A DNA stretch of 26,272 nt from JAVBLV01 sp031553195 (GTDB taxonomy: Bacteria > Bacteroidota > Bacteroidia > Bacteroidales > P3). Of this stretch, positions 17,764 through 23,530 are shown in pieces. The DNA lies in assembly GCA_031553195.1 (NCBI GenBank), contig JAVBLV010000008.1, forward strand, positions 1-26,272. The letters are read 5' to 3'. The translations under genes were made by a program, and so were the position numbers. How positions within the stretch are numbered: the first letter of the stretch is position 1; each line of letters begins with the position of its first letter. The notes under the pieces were generated by a model. It saw only the letters and a list, made by a program, of their open reading frames with translations, was not told the DNA's origin and did no database searches.

Positions 17764-19095
17764 CTATTTTACTTCAACTTCCAAGACCATGTCGTATGCC
17801 TCCATTGTCCGGTCTAACAAAATGATAGTTGCGCCTGTTTTTTGGCTATAATCCCATTTTACTTTTTGTTCATAGTCAAACCATTTAACTGATTTTACCA
17901 TAGCAGGAAAAATCAATGTTAACTGATTATTTTCAGGTTTTTGAAGAATGTGGATATAATATTTGTTTCCTTTTTGCGTAACGGCTCCCCATGATTGCGG
18001 ACGAATAAAGCCTCCTTGCGTTCCATAAATGGTTGCGCCATATTGTTTGAGCCATTCTCCCATTGTAGCCAAACGACTTACAAACTCGACTTGAATTTCG
18101 CCGTTGGGCATGGGACCCGTATTTAATAAAAGATTGGCTCCGTATCCGGCAGCCCGCACTAAGTAATCAATTAACTCTTTGTCTGATTTGTATTTATTAT
18201 CAGTGATGCTATATCCCCAGGAAGCATTCATGGTTTCGCAAGTTTCCAAGGGCAATTTCTCAGATACCGGTTGCCCGCTATATCCGGCTTTATTTTCGCC
18301 GGGCAAATCCCTTTCAAAAATCTGGAAATCCTCGCCGGAAAAGGGAGGTAAATGATGATTGTTGGCGATCAAACATTGAGGTTGTAATTTATGGATTAAT
18401 CCGTAAAGTTCGTCGTAATGCCAATTGGTATTGGCTGCGTGGTCGGTGCGGTTTTCATCGGCCGTTTGATCCCAATGCCCGTCGAACCAGATTCCTCCAA
18501 TAGATCCGTATTCGGTTAATAATTCAGTCAATTGAGCTTTCATAAAATCAATGTATGAATTCCAATCGCTTTTTCCGGTTCTTCCCGTCCCTTTTCCGGT
18601 TCTTCCTGTTTCCCACTGATAGTCGTTTCTTGTCCAGTCGAGTAAGGAATAGTATAAGAATAATTTAATTCCTTGCTTTTGACATTCGGCCGCCAATTGT
18701 TTAATAATGTCTTTTTGGTAATGTGTGTTGGTAATTTTCCAGTCGGATTGTTTTGTGTCCCAATTGCTAAACCCATCATGATGTCGGGACGTGAAGGTAA
18801 TGTATTTCATTCCCGCATTTTTGGCAATGCTTACCCATTGGGCCGCATCGAAATCCTGGGGATCGAAAAATTTTAATAAACGTTGATAATCTTTTACTTT
18901 AATAGAACGATTATTCATTACCCATTCTCCGTTGCCTAAAACGGCATAAGGGCCAAAATGGATAAACATTCCAAAACGCGCTTCGCTGAACCATTTACGC
19001 GCTTCTATATTTTCTTGCGTAGGCGTATAAGTTGATTGCGATTGCACAGACAGCCAGCACAAAAGCGTAGCAAAAAGGAAGATTATCTGTTTCAT
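17764..19095 (-). CDS. Secreted alpha-L-fucosidase (GH29)
   Basis: Retaining exo-glycosidase that removes terminal alpha-linked L-fucose from glycans. The 443 residues begin with a signal peptide (MKQIIFLFATLLCWLSVQSQ), so it is periplasmic or outer-membrane exposed; there is no lipobox or T9SS tail. The GH29 TIM-barrel marks are in place: WFSEARFGMFIHFGPYAV at about 35-52, the TSRHHDGFSNWD motif at about 102-113, and GIWFDGHWD at about 201-209, where Asp205 is the expected nucleophile. A C-terminal beta domain begins near residue 345. The acid/base residue is not obvious by eye. It lies upstream of, and 16 bp from, a GT39-like gene. No SusC/SusD pair is adjacent, so it is not in a typical polysaccharide utilisation locus within this window. 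Confidence 0.93.
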   Translation of the reverse strand: MKQIIFLFATLLCWLSVQSQSTYTPTQENIEARKWFSEARFGMFIHFGPYAVLGNGEWVMNNRSIKVKDYQRLLKFFDPQDFDAAQWVSIAKNAGMKYITFTSRHHDGFSNWDTKQSDWKITNTHYQKDIIKQLAAECQKQGIKLFLYYSLLDWTRNDYQWETGRTGKGTGRTGKSDWNSYIDFMKAQLTELLTEYGSIGGIWFDGHWDQTADENRTDHAANTNWHYDELYGLIHKLQPQCLIANNHHLPPFSGEDFQIFERDLPGENKAGYSGQPVSEKLPLETCETMNASWGYSITDNKYKSDKELIDYLVRAAGYGANLLLNTGPMPNGEIQVEFVSRLATMGEWLKQYGATIYGTQGGFIRPQSWGAVTQKGNKYYIHILQKPENNQLTLIFPAMVKSVKWFDYEQKVKWDYSQKTGATIILLDRTMEAYDMVLEVEVK

Positions 19096-19121
19096 GTATT
19101 TATTTTTTATTTGATAGTCTT

Positions 19122-19154
19122 AGTCAGGGCGTGACTCTAAGTCACGCCCTGACT
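19122..19154. repeat. 33-bp palindromic repeat, copy 1
   Basis: Perfect 15-bp arms (agtcagggcgtgact at 19122-19136 and its complement at 19140-19154) around a cta loop. It lies between the ABC-F stop and the fucosidase start. There is no T-tract beside it on the - strand, so it is not a normal intrinsic terminator. A near-identical copy occurs at 23403-23435. Confidence 0.85.
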
Positions 19155-19256
19155 TATAATCGTTGGGTTTATGAACGCGTAGAACATACAAAGTAAAAAT
19201 TCATATTCCCTAACTTTACAAATGTTATAAATTTTTAAACTCTAGGCCTTAACCTC

Positions 19257-20933
19257 TTAATCCGCCCTCAGTTTTTTGTAACGGATACGCTTAGGCGTGT
19301 TATCGCCCAAACGTTTTTTACGGTTTTCCTCATATTCGGAATAACTTCCCTCGAAGAAATAGACTTGCGAATCCCCTTCAAAGGCTAGGATATGCGTGGC
19401 AATACGGTCCAAAAACCAACGGTCGTGAGAAATAATAACGGCGCAACCGGCAAAATCTTCCAAGCCTTCTTCCAATGCCCGTAAGGTATTTACATCGATA
19501 TCGTTCGTTGGTTCGTCGAGGAGTAAGACATTAGCTTCGCTTTTCAGAGTCAAGGCTAAGTGCAAACGATTCCGTTCCCCCCCGGAAAGTACGGCCGTTT
19601 TTTTACTTTGATCATTTCCGCTGAAATTGAAGCGAGCAACATAAGCCCTGGAGTTGATCAAACGTCCGCCCATTTGTATTTGTTCGTTGCCTCCCGAAAT
19701 GACTTCCCACACGGTTTTTTCAGGATCAATATCCGCATGTTGTTGATCTACATATCCGACTTTGACTGTTTCTCCGACTTTAAAGCTTCCTTTGTCCGGT
19801 TGTTCCAATCCCATAATCATACGGAAAAGCGTGGTTTTACCGGCTCCGTTCGGACCAATAACGCCCACAATTCCCGCAGGGGGAAGAGAGAAACTCAAAT
19901 CTTCGAATAATAATTTATCTCCAAATGCTTTTGAAATGTTTTGCGCGTCAATAACATTATTGCCTAATCGAGGTCCGTTGGGAATAAATATTTCCAAACG
20001 TTCTTCTTTTTCTTTTACGTCTTCATTTAGTAAACGGTCGTAGGCGGCCAAACGGGCTTTCCCTTTGGCATGACGGGCTTTGGGAGACATTCTGACCCAT
20101 TCTAATTCGCGTTCCAACGTTTTACGACGTTTGCTTTCTTGTTTTTCTTCTTGTTCCAAACGCTTGGTTTTTTGCTCGAGCCACGAAGTGTAATTGCCTT
20201 GCCAGGGGATTCCTTCGCCTCTATCCAATTCCAAAATCCAACCGGCGACATGATCTAAGAAATAACGGTCGTGGGTAACGGCTATCACAGTACCCTTATA
20301 CTGTTGTAAATGTTGTTCCAGCCATTCGATAGATTCGGCGTCCAAGTGGTTAGTGGGCTCGTCTAGAAGCAAAATATCTGGTTCCTGCAATAATAAGCGG
20401 CAAAGCGCTACCCGTCTGCGCTCTCCTCCTGAGAGGTTTTTTACCAACGCTTCTTCGTCGGGGCAACGTAACGCATCCATGGCGCGTTCCAATTTGTTAT
20501 CCAAATTCCATGCGTCGAATTGTTCGAGCAGTTCCGTAACCTCTCCTTGACGTTCTATAAGCTTGGTCATTTCATCGTCGCTCATAGGTTCGGCGAACTT
20601 CATATTAATTTCTTCATATTCTTTCAGCAAATCAACCGTTTGTTGAACGGCTTCCTGAACAATCTCTTTAACAGTTTTACTTTCATCCAGTTGAGGCTCT
20701 TGTTCTAAATAGCCTATAGAATATCCGGGCGAGAATACTACTTCGCCGGAAGTAGACTGCTCTTTACCTGCAATAATTTTAAGTAAACTGGATTTTCCGG
20801 AACCATTTAATCCGATAATTCCTATTTTGGCTCCGTAAAAAAAAGATAGATAAATATCTTTAAGTACTTGTTTGTTGGGAGGATAAATTTTGTTGACTCC
20901 CACCATCGAAAAAATAATCTTCTTGTCGTCCAT
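19257..20933 (-). CDS. ettA: ABC-F translation factor, EttA type (energy-dependent translational throttle)
   Basis: Cytoplasmic ABC-F ATPase without membrane segments; EttA binds the ribosomal E site and gates the first elongation steps according to the ATP/ADP ratio. The 558 residues hold two ABC cassettes: Walker A GLNGSGKSS (41-49), signature LSGGERRR (167-174), Walker B ILLLDEPTNHLD (187-198) with H221; then Walker A GPNGAGKTT (360-368), signature LSGGERNR (449-456), Walker B LLLDEPTNDID (470-480) and H503. The linker carries the EttA-typical MSPKARHAKGKARLAAYDRL segment (282-301) that contacts tRNA. All catalytic residues are intact. A fold-back element ends 57 bp upstream of the start codon and so occupies its promoter or leader region. 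Confidence 0.95.
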   Translation of the reverse strand: MDDKKIIFSMVGVNKIYPPNKQVLKDIYLSFFYGAKIGIIGLNGSGKSSLLKIIAGKEQSTSGEVVFSPGYSIGYLEQEPQLDESKTVKEIVQEAVQQTVDLLKEYEEINMKFAEPMSDDEMTKLIERQGEVTELLEQFDAWNLDNKLERAMDALRCPDEEALVKNLSGGERRRVALCRLLLQEPDILLLDEPTNHLDAESIEWLEQHLQQYKGTVIAVTHDRYFLDHVAGWILELDRGEGIPWQGNYTSWLEQKTKRLEQEEKQESKRRKTLERELEWVRMSPKARHAKGKARLAAYDRLLNEDVKEKEERLEIFIPNGPRLGNNVIDAQNISKAFGDKLLFEDLSFSLPPAGIVGVIGPNGAGKTTLFRMIMGLEQPDKGSFKVGETVKVGYVDQQHADIDPEKTVWEVISGGNEQIQMGGRLINSRAYVARFNFSGNDQSKKTAVLSGGERNRLHLALTLKSEANVLLLDEPTNDIDVNTLRALEEGLEDFAGCAVIISHDRWFLDRIATHILAFEGDSQVYFFEGSYSEYEENRKKRLGDNTPKRIRYKKLRAD

Positions 20934-20990
20934 AATTAACAGTATGAAAGTTTGTAAGGTTTTTTAAGGTTCAAAAGGCTCGTAGGTTTA

Positions 20991-21150
20991 GTAATTGTTT
21001 AAAAATTTATGGAAAAGATTTTGAGAGATAAAAACAGCGATTTTGCCGATGGGATTTTTCAAGAATAGTAGCGCTATTGGGTAAAAATTCCGGCAAAAAA
21101 GAGCGTTTTTAGACTCAAAATACTTCATAGAAAATTTTTTAAACGACCTC
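20991..21150 (-). mobile_element. MITE-like fold-back element, copy B (160 bp)
   Basis: This is the reverse complement of copy A at 465-624 with the same length and no net gaps; about 140 of 160 bases match by hand alignment. It is flanked by TTA on both sides (20988-20990 and 21151-21153), which is the complement of the TAA around copy A. The end nearest the ABC-F gene has decayed (gtaattgttt in place of gaggttgttc). The centre again reads aatagtagcgctatt. Confidence 0.82.
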
Positions 21151-21170
21151 TTAATATTCTAACATAAAAT

Positions 21171-21214
21171 TTCGGCCAGTGAAAAATGAAATTTGTTTTC
21201 CCCGGCCGAAATAA
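21171..21214 (-). terminator. Probable terminator of mutA
   Basis: The arms 21171-21185 and 21196-21210 pair over 15 bp with two mismatches and enclose a 10-nt loop. The - strand continues as attttatg, a short T-run. It begins about 78 nt after the mutA stop. Confidence 0.6.
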
Positions 21215-21288
21215 TAATTTGATGTAAAATAAATGTTCTTTTTAATGTAAAGAGTCTTTTACCTTACAAACCTTCTAATTCTATGATA

Positions 21289-23151
21289 TTATAAAATTCC
21301 CATTTGTTTCTGAAAGTTTGTCAATGATTCCAATGCATTGGTTTTTACATGTATGAATTCGTTTACGCCGGCAGTTTTAAAAGAATCGATATGATCTTTC
21401 GGGTAGCCTGCCAAGGTAATGTTCTTTACTTTTCCTTTTAGCGCATTGCAGATAGGAATGGTAATTTCGGCATATTCCTCATCGGAAGAACAAATGACAA
21501 TAACTTCGGCTTTCGATGCCAAAGCGGCGGAAACGCCTTCTTCAATAGTTTTAAATCCCGGATTATCGATAATTTCATAACCTGCCACGGCAAAAAAGTT
21601 GGTGGCAAAACCCGCCCTTGCTTTGCGCATAGCCAAATTGCCGAAAGTAAATAAAAATACTTTAGGCGCTTTTTCGCTTTTTTCAGTTGCCAAACGCAAA
21701 TTTTCAAAAGCTTGAGAACCACGATATTGTTTCAATATGCGGATATTTCCTTCTGAAATGGTTTTATTGCCGAAAGAATATTCGCCGGTTATTTTATCCA
21801 GCATTTTCTCATTCAAATTCGGATATTGGTTTGTTCCTAAAATAGCGGTTTTGCGCATGGCAATATCCATATCTCGTTGTTGCGCTACTTTTTCAATTTC
21901 AGATTGTAAATAACCGTTTTTGACAACGGCCGCAAACCCGCCTTTGGTTTCGATTTGTTTAAATAGTTCCCATGCGTGTTGGGCAATGGAATTAGTTAGA
22001 TTTTCAATGTAATAAGAACCAGCGGAAGGATCTGCGATCTTGTCTAAATAAGACTCTTCTTTTAATAATATTTGTTGATTGCGGGCAATGCGATAAGAAA
22101 AATCGTCGCAATCTTTATATGTAAAATCGAAAGGCGCAACAGAAATCGAATCGGCACCGGCAATAGCCGACGACATAGCTTCTGTAGTGGTTCTTAACAT
22201 GTTTACATAAGCGTCGAAAACGGATTTATTCCAACGCGAAGAACTTGTATGAATATAAGGGTGGTATGCGCAGTCGCACATAGGATTGTATTGTTCTACG
22301 ATTTTGGCCCATAACAAACGGGCGGCTCTTATTTTGGCGATTTCCAGGAAATAATTGGATCCGGTAGCAAATGAGAATACCATGTTGGAAGCAATGCTTG
22401 CCGGTTTTACTCCTTTGTCGGTTAACGAGGCCATGTATTCGTTGGCTTCCGAAAGCGTAAAGGCCAATTCTTGCACAATACTGCCGCCTGCATTGTGGAA
22501 AATATTGCCATTTACGGTGATAGCGCGGAATTTAGGCAATTCGGCGTCTACAATTTCCAGAATTTTAATGGTTTCTTCATAGTTGACTTCTTCGCTTCCC
22601 CAAAAATCGCCGTGCTTTAAAGCGTAAGCAAAAATATCAAAATTCAAAGAACCGGCTACCTGTTTGGAGTCGATACCCTGGCTTTTGATTTCATCTATAA
22701 ATAAACGGAGTATTTGCAAATAAGAACGGGCTGCAATAAAATTGATTTTGATTTTTGCAAGATCAACCCCTTGAAGCAATTGCTTCATATCCTGTGGGGA
22801 CTTTACCTCTTTGACTTTTAAGCCTAGAGAAGTAACGCCTTTTTGAATGGCGTCGACAGCTAAGCGGTTAATTTCTAAAATGTTTTCCGATTCAATATCC
22901 TGACGTACGTCCCATACGTTATTGTTTTTTTTGAATCCTCTTGTATAAGGAAACTCATCAGGATTTGTATTTAAATATTCCAGATTTTGAATATCTTCTG
23001 CACGATAATAAGGTTTTATTTTAAATCCTTCAATTGTGTCCCATGCCAATTTTTTATCATAATCGGCGCCTTTTAAGTCTTCATGTATAACTGCTTCCCA
23101 TTCTTGTGTGGAAATCGGTGGAAATTCAGAAAATAACTTATTGTTTTCCAT
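21289..23151 (-). CDS. mutA: Methylmalonyl-CoA mutase small (beta) subunit
   Basis: Non-catalytic partner in the heterodimeric, adenosylcobalamin-dependent enzyme that interconverts succinyl-CoA and (R)-methylmalonyl-CoA, a step of propionate formation. The 620 residues match the length of known MutA proteins. The TIM-barrel part fills about residues 1-490 (MFSFATGSNYFLEIAKIRAARLLW is near the middle). The C-terminal cobalamin-domain fold starts about 492 but lacks DxHxxG; it has GNLAMRKARAGF there instead, as expected for the small subunit. Unusually, the mutB gene, normally next to mutA, is on neither side in this window. A terminator-like hairpin and a fold-back element follow instead. A full -7 promoter motif lies upstream. 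Confidence 0.93.
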   Translation of the reverse strand: MENNKLFSEFPPISTQEWEAVIHEDLKGADYDKKLAWDTIEGFKIKPYYRAEDIQNLEYLNTNPDEFPYTRGFKKNNNVWDVRQDIESENILEINRLAVDAIQKGVTSLGLKVKEVKSPQDMKQLLQGVDLAKIKINFIAARSYLQILRLFIDEIKSQGIDSKQVAGSLNFDIFAYALKHGDFWGSEEVNYEETIKILEIVDAELPKFRAITVNGNIFHNAGGSIVQELAFTLSEANEYMASLTDKGVKPASIASNMVFSFATGSNYFLEIAKIRAARLLWAKIVEQYNPMCDCAYHPYIHTSSSRWNKSVFDAYVNMLRTTTEAMSSAIAGADSISVAPFDFTYKDCDDFSYRIARNQQILLKEESYLDKIADPSAGSYYIENLTNSIAQHAWELFKQIETKGGFAAVVKNGYLQSEIEKVAQQRDMDIAMRKTAILGTNQYPNLNEKMLDKITGEYSFGNKTISEGNIRILKQYRGSQAFENLRLATEKSEKAPKVFLFTFGNLAMRKARAGFATNFFAVAGYEIIDNPGFKTIEEGVSAALASKAEVIVICSSDEEYAEITIPICNALKGKVKNITLAGYPKDHIDSFKTAGVNEFIHVKTNALESLTNFQKQMGIL

Positions 23152-23188
23152 TGTATTATGTTTTGCTTTAATACTATATTCAATATTG

Positions 23189-23219
23189 CAAACTTACGCC
23201 ATTTTTTTGAAAAAAACCA
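23189..23219 (-). promoter_or_regulatory. Promoter of mutA
   Basis: The - strand has TAAGTTTG (23189-23196), a full match to TAnnTTTG, about 38 bp upstream of the start. A TTG (23217-23219) lies 20 bp further upstream, the right place for a -33 element. Confidence 0.65.
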
Positions 23220-23344
23220 AGGATTCGCCGAAAAGTACGATAGTTTTTACTCTATAGTTTAAGAATGAAAATAGGAAAGGAGAATACTTGTCTTTTTCCT
23301 TTAATTGTCGTATGCGGCAGGAATTTTTATTCTCATTTAAAATG

Positions 23345-23392
23345 AATGAGACGCTTAGTTGATGAAATGTAATTAAATGAGACGCGACGTCT
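23345..23392. repeat. Direct repeat and small palindrome
   Basis: The 10-mer aatgagacgc occurs at 23345-23354 and 23376-23385. The second copy runs into a 5-bp-arm palindrome, agacg-cga-cgtct (23380-23392). It sits 10 bp from the 33-bp palindromic repeat, so this gap looks like a place where small repeats collect. Confidence 0.5.
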
Positions 23393-23402
23393 AGTGGTTA
23401 TA

Positions 23403-23435
23403 AGTCAGGGCGTGACTCTAAGTTGCGCCCTGACT
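23403..23435. repeat. 33-bp palindromic repeat, copy 2
   Basis: It matches copy 1 (19122-19154) at 31 of 33 bases. The two differences (ca to tg in the second arm) turn C-G and A-U pairs into U-G and G-U wobbles if the + strand is transcribed, but would be mismatches in a - strand transcript. It lies between the BspA-like stop and the mutA start. Confidence 0.85.
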
Positions 23436-23530
23436 AGTCTGTTAACTAGAAAACAAACACATGAAAGCTATTGAAAAGCATTATAATAAATCATGTTTAC
23501 GATATTACACAAATGCCTAATTCAATAAAA

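Larger units (their letters stand above)
20934..21288. other. Intergenic region between mutA and the ABC-F gene
   Basis: It contains the probable mutA terminator (21171-21210) and fold-back element copy B (20991-21150). Only about 57 bp remain between that element and the ABC-F start, with no full-match -7 motif. Confidence 0.7.
23152..23530. other. Intergenic region upstream of mutA
   Basis: It contains the mutA promoter and a cluster of small palindromes (23345-23435). No gene was found. The BspA-like gene that ends at 23531 has no clear intrinsic terminator here other than, possibly, the repeat at 23403-23435. Confidence 0.6.

Noticed and set aside
18570..18610. A short repeat in the fucosidase (GRTGKGTGRTGK) that might be an insertion
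   Set aside because: Gly/Arg/Thr-rich stretches of this kind between the LDW segment and the next helix are, to my knowledge, normal in Bacteroidota GH29 enzymes, and the frame is intact.
19122..19154. Reading the palindrome as the intrinsic terminator of the ABC-F gene
   Set aside because: The - strand sequence after the hairpin has no T-tract (it reads aagactatcaaat), and the repeat has a second copy elsewhere, so a dispersed repeat fits better.
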